From: Nitrospirota bacterium | GTDB lineage: Bacteria > Nitrospirota > Thermodesulfovibrionia > UBA6902 | Assembly: GCA_016208905.1 (NCBI GenBank) | Contig: JACQXG010000041.1 | Coordinates: 1 to 38,372 of the forward strand | DNA: 38,372 nt | Direction: 5' to 3' | Part shown: piece by piece, positions 16,771 through 24,996 of the stretch | Layout: each line of letters begins with the position of its first letter | How positions within the stretch are numbered: position 1 is the first letter of the stretch | Translations under genes and position numbers: made by a program | The notes under the pieces: model-generated | Seen by the model: the letters and a program-made list of their open reading frames with translations, nothing else | Database searches by the model: none | What the model was told of the DNA's origin: nothing

Positions 16771-17142
16771 ATGATTTACGGCATCGGCATAGACATCGTA
16801 AAAATACAGCGCATGAAAGATGCCTCTGAAAAGTGGGGCAGAAAATTTTTTGAAAAGATTCTGTCGGATAATGAAATCTCATATTGTTACGAAAGAAGCG
16901 ACCCTTATCCTTCTCTGGCTGTAAGATTTGCAGCTAAAGAAGCGCTTATAAAAGCCATAGGCGCGGAAATAGCTTTCAGCATGAAGGACGTTGAAGTTGT
17001 AAATAATGAAAAGGGAAGGCCGACAATTTTAGCCAAGGGTAAGCTCGAAGAATTTCTCCGTGACAAGGCAATAAAACACTGCCACTTGTCTCTCAGCCAT
17101 GAAAAAGAGTTCGGCGTGGCGTGCGTGGTACTGGAGAGTTAA
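16771..17142 (+). CDS. acpS: Holo-[acyl carrier protein] synthase
   Basis: It transfers 4'-phosphopantetheine from CoA to the serine of acyl carrier proteins and would activate the carrier protein encoded at 32102. The protein is 123 residues, typical for AcpS. It opens IYGIGIDIVKIQRM (metal ligand Asp8) and has RFAAKEALIKAIG (Glu57) and HLSLSHEKEFGVACVV. There is no visible Shine-Dalgarno sequence before the ATG, because the inverted repeat at 16690-16766 occupies that space. pdxJ and acpS are often neighbours in bacteria. Confidence 0.95.
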   Translation: MIYGIGIDIVKIQRMKDASEKWGRKFFEKILSDNEISYCYERSDPYPSLAVRFAAKEALIKAIGAEIAFSMKDVEVVNNEKGRPTILAKGKLEEFLRDKAIKHCHLSLSHEKEFGVACVVLES

Positions 17143-17200
17143 GAGGAAACTCCAGTTTGGAGTATATTGACACAAAGGGGATTGTCACTCTGTCATATTT

Positions 17201-17635
17201 TCAGGCCTTCTTCAATATTACATCTACCATTGTCTTCTGTTCCTGATTGAAAAGCCCTTTGATTTTCTCCCTGAAAGCCTCAGGTGTCAGAGCTGACTTA
17301 TGAGTACCAACGACAATCTTGATATCAGGGAATGTCTGTTCTAATGCGCTCTTGTATTTTTCCTTGAAAGGGCAAAGGACCTTTATGCAGTATGTGAAAT
17401 GGATTGCATCAACCTGAAACTCAGTCAATGCCCTGATTCTTTTTATTAGCTTGTCGGGGCCTGTAAGGGTAGGGCAGCCGGGACAATTTATAATGCCGAC
17501 CAATGTCAGATCTTCATCATTAGAATAAACTTCGAATTCGCCTCCGCGTTTCTTGAAATCAGCAAGACAGTTTATTGATGAACACCCCAGGTCCTGTGTT
17601 ACGTTTGAGCAGGTCAAAATACCGATTCTCGACAT
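17201..17635 (-). CDS. CGGC-domain protein
   Basis: A 144-residue protein matching the CGGC domain, a putative metal-binding family of unknown role. It begins RIGILTCSNVTQDLGCSS, has IINCPGCPT at the namesake motif, and HFTYCIKVLCPFK in the second half; these cysteines and the histidine are the likely metal ligands. It is encoded opposite to its neighbours and converges on acpS. Confidence 0.82.
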   Translation of the reverse strand: MSRIGILTCSNVTQDLGCSSINCLADFKKRGGEFEVYSNDEDLTLVGIINCPGCPTLTGPDKLIKRIRALTEFQVDAIHFTYCIKVLCPFKEKYKSALEQTFPDIKIVVGTHKSALTPEAFREKIKGLFNQEQKTMVDVILKKA

Positions 17636-17757
17636 AATTGATTCTCCTTCCGGATTGTAAATTTAAGAGGATATAATTCTGTTGATAATTGCAATATAAT
17701 TACATTAAGCTAACTAATAAAAAAATATCAAGAAATGCCGGGTTAAAGAAGTTTGTT

Positions 17758-19341
17758 ATGTTAAAAGTCGCTACTGCAAAAGAGATGCAGGACATTGACC
17801 GTATTACTATTGAAAAGTATGGTATTGCGGGAACTATTCTAATGGAAAGGGCCGGGCTTGGTGTTGTTGCGGAAATCAATAAATCATTTCCGGACCAGAA
17901 AGTTATTGTGCTGTGTGGCGGGGGGAATAACGGAGGCGACGGCCTTGTCATCGCAAGGGTCCTGCATAATCAGGGAAGGGATGTGGAAGTATTTCTTTCA
18001 GTTGGACCTGATGATCTATCGGGTGATGCAAAGGTCAATTATGTTGCTGCAAGAAAATTTGGCGTCAAAATTCGTTCTATTGAAAATTTCCTGGCCCGGC
18101 ACTCATCACTCAACACTCGACACTGTTTGATTGTAGATGCACTATTGGGCACCGGATTAAGCAAAGAGGTAAGAACTCCGCTCTCTGATGTCATCAGGAA
18201 AGTAAATAAAATGTCGGCCCCGGTTATTTCCGTAGATATGCCCTCAGGTATTTCCTCTGATACAGGACAGATAATGGGTTGTGCTATAAAGGCACGGTGC
18301 ACTGTCACATTCGGCCTGCCCAAGAGAGGGCATTTTCTCTATCCGGGCGCTGAGCATTGCGGACAGATGTTTGTTGAGGAGATCGGCTTTCCCCGGACAC
18401 TGCTTGCATTAGAAAAGATCAGGATTAACCTGGTCCAAAAAGAAGACATAAGGTCGTTAATCCCTTCAAGACCGAAATATTCTCATAAGAGTACGTATGG
18501 TCATGTACTGATAGTTGCCGGATCAAGGGGGAAAACAGGAGCGGCATTGATGGCCGCAAAGGCGTGTTTAAGGACTGGAGCGGGTCTTGTGACAATCGGT
18601 ATTCCTGATACACTTACTAGCACATTTCAATCGAGAGTAACCGAAGAAATGATTCTCCCGCTTCCTGATAAAGGCAATGGTACACTTTCTTATAAAGCTG
18701 CCGAGGGTATCCTTGATTTTCTCGGAAAGAAGGGAAATGTCCTTGCAATAGGGCCCGGTCTTTCAGTAGATAACGAACTGTCCAAACTTGTAAATTTACT
18801 CATACGGAAGTCTGGGGTCCCGATGGTCGTTGATGCGGACGGATTGAATGCCATTGCGGATAATATTGATGTTTTAAATAAGAGCAGGGCACCGGTAATT
18901 CTTACCCCTCACACTGGAGAAATGGCAAGACTGATAAAGAAGGGGTCAGGGGTCAGGGGTCAGGGACCAGAAAAAGATAAGCTCCTGACCATGATAGAGC
19001 AGGACAGAATTAATACGGCGCTGTCATTTGCGAAAAAGACTAAGACATATCTGGTGCTTAAAGGCGTTCCGACTATTACGGCAACGCCACAGGGTGACGC
19101 ATTCATAAATTCAACAGGCAATCCTGGAATGGCCACTGCCGGTACAGGCGATGTGCTGACAGGCATGATCTCCGCCTTTCTTGCACAAGGCATGTCTCCT
19201 GCGAATGCATCAATCGTTGGGGTATTTATGCATGGGTTTGTTGGTGACATTATCGCTGAAAAGAAAGGGCAACGCTCTTTAATAGCCTCAGATATTATTG
19301 AAGCAGCGCCGAAATTATTAAAATTAGTCAGCTCCGGGTAA
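17758..19341 (+). CDS. nnrD: Bifunctional NAD(P)H-hydrate epimerase / ADP-dependent NAD(P)H-hydrate dehydratase
   Basis: It repairs damaged NAD(P)H hydrates. The N-terminal epimerase domain (about 1-210, NnrE/YjeF_N) has IAGTILMERAG, CGGGNNGGDGLVIAR and VDALLGTGLSKEVR. The C-terminal kinase-like dehydratase (about 225-527, NnrD) has HVLIVAGSRGKTGAALMA, VVDADGLNAIA, ILTPHTGEMARLI and GTGDVLTGMISAFLAQG. I choose the ATG at 17758 (MLKVATAKEMQDID), giving 527 residues, normal for this fusion. Two coding stretches look like captured simple repeats: HSSLNTRHC at 18099-18124 and GSGVRGQG, made by three copies of GGGGTCA at 18942-18962. The second lies just after the HTGEM motif in a surface loop. 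Confidence 0.95.
   Translation: MLKVATAKEMQDIDRITIEKYGIAGTILMERAGLGVVAEINKSFPDQKVIVLCGGGNNGGDGLVIARVLHNQGRDVEVFLSVGPDDLSGDAKVNYVAARKFGVKIRSIENFLARHSSLNTRHCLIVDALLGTGLSKEVRTPLSDVIRKVNKMSAPVISVDMPSGISSDTGQIMGCAIKARCTVTFGLPKRGHFLYPGAEHCGQMFVEEIGFPRTLLALEKIRINLVQKEDIRSLIPSRPKYSHKSTYGHVLIVAGSRGKTGAALMAAKACLRTGAGLVTIGIPDTLTSTFQSRVTEEMILPLPDKGNGTLSYKAAEGILDFLGKKGNVLAIGPGLSVDNELSKLVNLLIRKSGVPMVVDADGLNAIADNIDVLNKSRAPVILTPHTGEMARLIKKGSGVRGQGPEKDKLLTMIEQDRINTALSFAKKTKTYLVLKGVPTITATPQGDAFINSTGNPGMATAGTGDVLTGMISAFLAQGMSPANASIVGVFMHGFVGDIIAEKKGQRSLIASDIIEAAPKLLKLVSSG
18942..18962 (+). repeat. Three tandem copies of a 7-bp unit inside nnrD
   Basis: GGGGTCA is repeated exactly three times. A 7-bp unit breaks frame by itself, but three copies (21 bp) keep it, and the translated product is a Gly/Ser/Arg loop. 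Confidence 0.85.
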
Positions 19342-19370
19342 TTATCAGGCAAAAAATAATTATATAATTA

Positions 19371-20063
19371 ATGAAAACAATAATAGGACCTCCTAATATC
19401 ATCTCAAGTAATGTCAGGGCTTTTTTTACGACAAAGATTTTTTTAAATGAAAATGAACGCATTGACGAGGTTATTGCTAAAGAGTTGAATATCCTGCAAG
19501 ATAATATTTACTTGCCGGTTCAAAAACACACTAATAAAATTCATGTGCTCGAATCGGGCCGTGAACCGGTAATTGCAGATGCAGTTGTTACTGCTAAAAA
19601 GAACATTTTTATTGGCGTATTGGTAGCCGACTGTGTTCCTGTTCTCATGCATGACAGACATAAAGAAGTAATAGCCGCTGTACATGCCGGATGGAGGGGG
19701 ACGGCTCAAATGATATTAAAGAACACAATTAAGACAATGGTGAAAAGATACGGCAGTTCAATTAAGGATATATCTATTGCCATAGGGCCAAGCATCAGGC
19801 GCTGCAGTTATGAAGTGGGAGAAGATGTCGTAACAGAGGTGCATAGGGCAACAGGGGAAGGAGATTACTACAGTAAGATGGGGGACAGATATTATATTGA
19901 CCTTTCATCGGCTAATAAAATTCAGGCATTATCATCGGGCATTCCGGAGGACAATATCTGGCAGTCTGAGAAGTGTACTTTCTGTAATCCGGATGATTAT
20001 TATTCTTACAGGTACAGCGGCGGAAGTACGGGAAGACAGGGTGGTTTTATTGGCATGTGGTAG
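19371..20063 (+). CDS. pgeF: Peptidoglycan editing factor / multicopper polyphenol oxidase-fold protein
   Basis: A 230-residue member of the laccase-domain (YfiH/PgeF) family. In characterised members it hydrolyses wrongly incorporated residues in peptidoglycan precursors and has purine nucleoside activity. Zinc-site motifs are visible: DCVPVLMHD (Cys), AAVHAGWRGT (His) and IGPSIRRCSYEVG (Cys). The C-terminus NPDDYYSYRYSGGSTGRQGG is also typical. The start ATG is at 19371, 29 nt after the nnrD stop. The same run continues into the CBS and tsaE genes. Confidence 0.92.
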   Translation: MKTIIGPPNIISSNVRAFFTTKIFLNENERIDEVIAKELNILQDNIYLPVQKHTNKIHVLESGREPVIADAVVTAKKNIFIGVLVADCVPVLMHDRHKEVIAAVHAGWRGTAQMILKNTIKTMVKRYGSSIKDISIAIGPSIRRCSYEVGEDVVTEVHRATGEGDYYSKMGDRYYIDLSSANKIQALSSGIPEDNIWQSEKCTFCNPDDYYSYRYSGGSTGRQGGFIGMW

Positions 20064-20134
20064 AATAATAGACCGTAATCTGTTATATGTTAAGAGTGAG
20101 ATGAGTACTCATCACGATTTATTTAGGAGGGAAA

Positions 20135-20593
20135 ATGTTAAAGGCAAAGGATATCATGACTCCGGATGTTATCACGGTTCAGGCTGAAGCAACTGTTGAA
20201 GAACTTGCAAGGATATTGATAGAGCACAAAATCAGCGGCGTTCCTGTCGTGGATGACAAAAAAAAGATTTTAGGAATTGTGACGGAAAATGATCTTATAA
20301 GAAAGAACAAACGTTTTCATATTCCAACAGTGATAAGGCTTTTTGATGCTTACATACTTCTGGGTTCAGGCAAAGCGGAAGAGGAAATCAAGAAAATGGC
20401 GGCTACTACAGTTGACGAGATATATATTAGAAAGGTTGTATCAATAAATGAAGAAACATCCATGGAGGACATAGCGACAATTATGTCTGAACAGCATGTC
20501 CACTTGCTGCCTGTTCTAAAGGACGGTACTGTCGTTGGAATTGTTGGAAAGGCCGATGTAGTCAGAGCTATGACGTATGAAGATTCAAAGTAG
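20135..20593 (+). CDS. Tandem CBS-domain protein
   Basis: A 152-residue protein made of two CBS domains (about 1-60 and 85-150), which normally bind adenine nucleotides and act as energy sensors. Visible motifs are MTPDVITVQAEATVEELARI with SGVPVVDDKKKILGIVTEND, and EETSMEDIATIMSEQHVHLL with GIVGKADVVRA. A strong ribosome-binding site, TTAGGAGGGAAA, precedes the ATG. Its end overlaps tsaE by 17 nt, so the two are translationally coupled. The partner protein is unknown. Confidence 0.92.
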   Translation: MLKAKDIMTPDVITVQAEATVEELARILIEHKISGVPVVDDKKKILGIVTENDLIRKNKRFHIPTVIRLFDAYILLGSGKAEEEIKKMAATTVDEIYIRKVVSINEETSMEDIATIMSEQHVHLLPVLKDGTVVGIVGKADVVRAMTYEDSK

Positions 20594-21044
20594 CAGTGAT
20601 GCTGAGACTAAGGCTATAGGTCACAGGCTGGGAGAAAAGCTTAATCGCGGGGATGTTGTATGTCTTTATGGTGAGCTTGGCGCAGGAAAGACGACAATGA
20701 CCAAGGGAATTGCTTCTGCTTTAGGTATTAATGAGCGGGACATAACCAGCGCCAGCTTTACTATCATAGCAGAATATAATGCCGGCGTACCTTTTTATCA
20801 TATTGACCTTTACAGAGTAACTCGTGATGAAGTATCGGAGCTTGGTTTACAGGAATACCTTGGATCGAATGGTATAGCTGTAATTGAATGGGCAGAAAGG
20901 GCTGAGGGAGAAATCCCTGATCATAGTATACAGGTCAGTCTTCGTTATAAAGAAGATAATATAAGAGAGATAGAAATAAATGGCATTCAGATCGGATCAC
21001 ATGATTTTCCGGATTACGAAAGGACCAATGAAATGGATAAATAA
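20577..21044 (+). CDS. tsaE: tRNA threonylcarbamoyladenosine biosynthesis ATPase TsaE
   Basis: An ATPase that works with TsaB and TsaD to make t6A37 in tRNAs reading ANN codons, including the tRNA-Thr encoded in this window. The protein is 155 residues. The Walker A motif is GELGAGKTT (32-40), followed by SASFTIIAEYNAG and FYHIDLYRV, then GIAVIEWAERAEGEIPD, all family signatures. The start lies inside the end of the CBS gene. Confidence 0.95.
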   Translation: MKIQSSSDAETKAIGHRLGEKLNRGDVVCLYGELGAGKTTMTKGIASALGINERDITSASFTIIAEYNAGVPFYHIDLYRVTRDEVSELGLQEYLGSNGIAVIEWAERAEGEIPDHSIQVSLRYKEDNIREIEINGIQIGSHDFPDYERTNEMDK

Positions 21045-21107
21045 TAATCCGTGTCATCATAGCCATGCCGGATATGATTGTCTATATATCAGAGTGAAGA
21101 TTGTAAG

Positions 21108-21953
21108 ATGAAGAAAATCGGAATAATCGCAAAAAAAGGTAACCCTGAAGCTATTAAGGCTATCAGGGGATTTATGCGTTTGTTAAAAGGCAGGGAATGT
21201 AGTTTTTTTGTTGAGAAGGATGTAGCAGATGTCCTTAAAATTGATGGTTACCCAAGAAAAAAAATTCCTTCGAAGTCAGATATTGTCATAGTATTCGGGG
21301 GTGATGGGACTCTTTTAAGTGTCGCAAGACTTGTTGGCAATTCAGAAGTTCCAATCCTTGGAGTTAATCTCGGAGGCCTCGGGTTTATTACTGAATTAAG
21401 CAGAGATGAGGTCAGCGATAGTATAGACATGGTTTTTTCTGAGAATTATTGTTATGAAGAAAGGATTATGCTGCTGGCAGATGTTTACCGGGGAGGCAAG
21501 AAAATAATACAGAACAACGCTTTTAATGATGTTGTGTTAAATAAAAGCGCCCTGTCAAGAATGTTTGAGATTGACATACGTATTAACAATCAGTATGTCA
21601 CTACATTCAGGGCTGATGGACTGATTGTATCTACTCCTACCGGTTCTACAGGGCATTCGCTTTCAGCGGGAGGCCCGATTATGTACCCGACACTTGAATC
21701 TTTTCTCTTGACACCCATATGTCCGCACACACTGACAAGCAGACCGATCGTACTGCCGGATACATTTATACTCGAGGCAAGTATTAAGAGCGGTGACAAT
21801 ATATATATGACACTTGACGGTCAGGAAGGCTTTCCTCTAAAGGTCAGGGACAAGGTGCAGATTAAAAAGGCTGATTACAAGACAAAGTTTCTTGTTTTAC
21901 ATGACAAGGATTATTTTAAGATATTGAGGACCAAGTTGAAGTGGGGGGAGTGA
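21108..21953 (+). CDS. nadK: NAD kinase
   Basis: It phosphorylates NAD to NADP. I choose the ATG at 21108 (MKKIGIIAKKGNPEA), giving 281 residues; a TTG at 21078 adds ten unconserved residues. The catalytic motif FGGDGTLLS is followed by NLGGLGFITELS, and the ATP/NAD site TPTGSTGHSLSAGGPI is present, as is CPHTLTSRPIVLPD. It follows tsaE by 63 nt in the same plus-strand run, near nnrE/nnrD, which also serves NAD(P) upkeep. Confidence 0.96.
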   Translation: MKKIGIIAKKGNPEAIKAIRGFMRLLKGRECSFFVEKDVADVLKIDGYPRKKIPSKSDIVIVFGGDGTLLSVARLVGNSEVPILGVNLGGLGFITELSRDEVSDSIDMVFSENYCYEERIMLLADVYRGGKKIIQNNAFNDVVLNKSALSRMFEIDIRINNQYVTTFRADGLIVSTPTGSTGHSLSAGGPIMYPTLESFLLTPICPHTLTSRPIVLPDTFILEASIKSGDNIYMTLDGQEGFPLKVRDKVQIKKADYKTKFLVLHDKDYFKILRTKLKWGE

Positions 21954-21985
21954 GTATTGAGAGTTTCGTGTTATGAGTTATGCAG

Positions 21986-22006
21986 GGGCGAGGCGGCGCC
22001 GCGCCC
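21986..22006 (+). repeat. GTAGGGGCG-type palindrome, degenerate copy 4
   Basis: GGGCGAGGC (21986-21994) pairs with GCCGCGCCC (21998-22006) with one mismatch around GGC, preceded by GCAG. It resembles the three copies near ilvD and lies just before the type-4 uracil-DNA glycosylase gene. Confidence 0.65.
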
Positions 22007-22016
22007 GTAATAAATT

Positions 22017-22769
22017 ATGAATAATAGAAACGAAATAATTACAAATCTTCAAAGAGCTATGGAGCTTTACAGTGAGCTGGGGTTTGATTATTTACCTGTT
22101 AGAAGCAAGGATATTATTAATTTAATATCAGAAACAACTTTAATTGATGAGCCTTGTCTTCCAGCTTCTATTCAGCAAGTTGCAGAAAAAAAAGCCGGTT
22201 ATAATTTAAGTAAAGATGATGCACTGGAAAGCCTTAGAAATGAAATAGGTTGCTGTCTCAGATGTAAACTTTCAAAGGGCCGTAAAAACATTGTCTTTGG
22301 CGAAGGTAATGCCGGCGCAGATCTCATGTTTATAGGTGAAGGGCCGGGCAGGGATGAAGACATGCAGGCAAGGCCTTTTGTTGGTGAAGCGGGAAAGCTT
22401 CTTACGAAATTAATTATAAAATTAGGATTCAGGCGGGAAGAAGTCTATATTGCCAATATTGTAAAATGCAGACCTCCGCATAACAGGGACCCTGAGGAAG
22501 ATGAAATATTAACATGCAAACCTTTTGTTGTCAGGCAAATCGAAGCAATCAAACCGAAGGTAATTGTTTGCCTGGGCAGGATATCGGCACAGGTTCTTCT
22601 AAAGTCAACAGTTCCAATCAGCAAACTAAGAGGGAATCTATTTGATTTTAATGGTATCCCTGTAATGCCGACGTTTCATCCAGCGTATTTATTAAGGAAT
22701 CCCAAGGATAAGTGGCTGACCTGGGAGGATATGCAAAAAGTGCTTGAAAAACTTAAAAATAGTAATTAG
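22017..22769 (+). CDS. Type 4 uracil-DNA glycosylase (Fe-S)
   Basis: It removes uracil from DNA in base excision repair. The core has CCLRCKLSKGRKNIVFGEG, GEGPGRDEDMQARPFVGEAG (water-activating loop), IVKCRPPHNRDP, CKPF and HPAYLLRNP (catalytic-face His). The four Fe-S cysteines are the CxxC pair in the first motif plus those in KCRPP and TCKPF. An extra 70 residues precede the core (lysine-rich, helical), as in many bacterial members of this family. The start is ATG at 22017, without a clear Shine-Dalgarno because a repeat lies directly upstream. Confidence 0.93.
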   Translation: MNNRNEIITNLQRAMELYSELGFDYLPVRSKDIINLISETTLIDEPCLPASIQQVAEKKAGYNLSKDDALESLRNEIGCCLRCKLSKGRKNIVFGEGNAGADLMFIGEGPGRDEDMQARPFVGEAGKLLTKLIIKLGFRREEVYIANIVKCRPPHNRDPEEDEILTCKPFVVRQIEAIKPKVIVCLGRISAQVLLKSTVPISKLRGNLFDFNGIPVMPTFHPAYLLRNPKDKWLTWEDMQKVLEKLKNSN

Positions 22770-22844
22770 TTGTCAATTGCCGGTAGTCAGCAACGAATTA
22801 AAACAGTCATGTCTTAATGCTGATAGCGTTATTATGGAGGTTAA

Positions 22845-23354
22845 ATGAAAAGACTGTGGGCGCCGTGGAGGATGGAGTATATACTTGATGATAAAAAGCA
22901 TGAAATCTGTTTATTCTGTGATGTATCCAAAAAAGACGGGAATAAGCCAAAAAAAAACAGAGACAAGAAAAATTTAATATTGCACAGGGGCAAGCACTGT
23001 TTTGTTATTTTAAATCGATATCCGTATAACAGCGGTCATCTGATGGTGGTACCTTATTTCCACACACCTACTTTTGACGGTCTGTCCGATGATGTACTTT
23101 TTGATTTAATTAAAACTGTTAATAAATCAGTAGTGATATTGAAGGATGTCCTCAGACCGGATGGTTTTAATGTGGGTCTTAATTTCGGCAAAGTCGCAGG
23201 AGCAGGTATGGAATCTCACATGCATATACACGTTGTTCCTCGCTGGACGGGAGACACCGACAGTATGCCCATTATCTCTGAAACGAGGGTCATGCCGGAG
23301 CATTTAACAAAAACTTACAATAAAATATTGAAAGCATTTATAAGTTATATGTGA
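22845..23354 (+). CDS. HIT-family nucleotide hydrolase/transferase
   Basis: A 169-residue histidine-triad protein. ESHMHIHVVPRW is the HxHxH active site, preceded by GFNVGLNFGKVAGAG, and RYPYNSGHLMVVP is the ribose-binding strand. It begins RLWAPWRMEYI, followed by CLFC, as in the diadenosine polyphosphate hydrolase/phosphorylase branch. The exact substrate cannot be assigned. ATGGAGG lies just upstream of the ATG. Confidence 0.92.
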   Translation: MKRLWAPWRMEYILDDKKHEICLFCDVSKKDGNKPKKNRDKKNLILHRGKHCFVILNRYPYNSGHLMVVPYFHTPTFDGLSDDVLFDLIKTVNKSVVILKDVLRPDGFNVGLNFGKVAGAGMESHMHIHVVPRWTGDTDSMPIISETRVMPEHLTKTYNKILKAFISYM

Positions 23355-23563
23355 ACTTTTAAGATAAAATTTATCTGCGGTTCTGCACTTTAACATCGAT
23401 GACATAAAAAATTCTTTTAATTCTGATTCAGCAACAATAATAAGTCATGGGTTATTTAACGCATATAACATATTGAGTTATTAGCTGTTACCGATGTAAT
23501 CAGGTAGAAATTACCAAATTAATATGTTAGACTGTAAAGCTAAGTGTCAATAAGGGGTAATGT

Positions 23564-24994
23564 ATGAAAGAAAAAGATGTTTTTGATGAAATAATAGAAA
23601 TTGGTAAAAGACGGGGGGTCCTGACTTATGATGAGATAAATGAGGCCCTGCCATCTGAGTTTTTCACTCCCGATGAGATAGAAGACTTAATGGATCTTCT
23701 CAATGATATGGGGGTCCGGATAGTTGACTCTGAAGAGGCGATCCCTTTAGAGGAAGTGGAACCTCAGGAATATGAAAAAACTGAAGATCTTGTACAGGCT
23801 TACTTTCATTCAATGGGAGACATTTCTATACTCACCAAAGATGAAGAAGTAGAGCTCGCAAAAAAATTGGAAGAAGGTAAAGAGATTATTGCAGAAATCA
23901 TTCAGACTATTCCATTAACAAAGAGGATTGAACAGGATTTTCTAAGTGATGAAGATGTGCTGGAAATGGAAGAAGACGAAAGAAAAGCGCATATAATCGA
24001 ACTTACTTTGTACAGACTTGAAATGCTTGTTGAGGTAGTTAATGACTTTTATATAGAACTTGATAAATATGGCGGTTCCCTTAAATCATTGAAGACGCTC
24101 ATAAAGAATGAAAAGAGCAAGAAAAGAGTACGGGGCGCAATACTTACTGCAATGGAGGAACTTGCTAACAGGGCCCAATTGACTTTCAAGAAAATTGAGG
24201 GAGAGGCCGGACTTAAAGTTGATATTGTAGTAACACTATGGGAGAGAATCAGCAGAGTTCAGGCGTTTGTACTTGAGGCCAAAAATGAATTGATTACTCG
24301 CAACCTCAGGCTTGTAGTAAATATTGCCAAAAATTATGTAGGCAGGGGGCTGCCTCTGCTTGATCTCATTCAGGAAGGCAATATCGGCCTTATGAAGGCT
24401 GTGGATAAATTTAAACATGAAAAAGGGTTTAAATTCAGTACATATGCCACATGGTGGATAAGACAGGCGATTACGAGGGCGCTTATTGACCAGACTAAAA
24501 CTATCAGGGTGCCTGTGCACATGATGGAGTTTTATAACAGGGTCACAAAAGCATCCAGAGAATTGACACAGGAATTAGGTAGAGAACCTACTGACGATGA
24601 AATAGCAAAAAAACTCACTGTTCCTACAAGAAAAGTTGAAGAGGTTTTCAGGGCAATTCAGGACCCGATTGCGTTACAGACACCGGTTGGCGATGAGGAC
24701 ACTGAACTGGAAGATTTTATTGGTGATAAGAACAGTCCATCACCTTATTCAGATGCTGAAGAAAAAGAAATATCGGGATATATAAAAAAGGTCCTCGGTA
24801 CCTTGACCCCAAAAGAAGAAAAGGTCATAAGGATGAGATTCGGTATCGGCGTTGACAGGGACCATACACTTGAAGAGGTAGGCAGGCATCTCACAATTAC
24901 CAGAGAGAGGGTACGGCAGATCGAGGCAAAGGCGCTGAGAAAATTGAAACATCCAAGCAGATTAAAGGCCCTCAAGGCATTGGTCAGCACTTAA
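23564..24994 (+). CDS. rpoD: RNA polymerase primary sigma factor (RpoD/SigA)
   Basis: The housekeeping sigma-70 factor. Region 1.1-like sequence spans residues 1-60, region 1.2 is DLVQAYFHSMGDISILTKDE, and region 2 contains NLRLVVNIAKNYVGRGLPLL and FSTYATWWIRQAITRAL (-10 recognition). Region 3 is TKASRELTQELGREPTDDEI, and region 4 is HTLEEVGRHLTITRERVRQI (-35 recognition helix). At 476 residues it is shorter than the 613-residue E. coli protein because the nonconserved insert between 1.2 and 2 is reduced. AAGGGG precedes the ATG. It is a single-gene unit with a 209-nt upstream gap. Confidence 0.97.
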   Translation: MKEKDVFDEIIEIGKRRGVLTYDEINEALPSEFFTPDEIEDLMDLLNDMGVRIVDSEEAIPLEEVEPQEYEKTEDLVQAYFHSMGDISILTKDEEVELAKKLEEGKEIIAEIIQTIPLTKRIEQDFLSDEDVLEMEEDERKAHIIELTLYRLEMLVEVVNDFYIELDKYGGSLKSLKTLIKNEKSKKRVRGAILTAMEELANRAQLTFKKIEGEAGLKVDIVVTLWERISRVQAFVLEAKNELITRNLRLVVNIAKNYVGRGLPLLDLIQEGNIGLMKAVDKFKHEKGFKFSTYATWWIRQAITRALIDQTKTIRVPVHMMEFYNRVTKASRELTQELGREPTDDEIAKKLTVPTRKVEEVFRAIQDPIALQTPVGDEDTELEDFIGDKNSPSPYSDAEEKEISGYIKKVLGTLTPKEEKVIRMRFGIGVDRDHTLEEVGRHLTITRERVRQIEAKALRKLKHPSRLKALKALVST

Positions 24995-24996
24995 CT

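Noticed and set aside
17149-17163. ACTCCA/TGGAGT hairpin after acpS as a terminator
   Set aside because: The stem is 6 bp with a 3-nt loop and no T-run; it may be part of a simple repeat.
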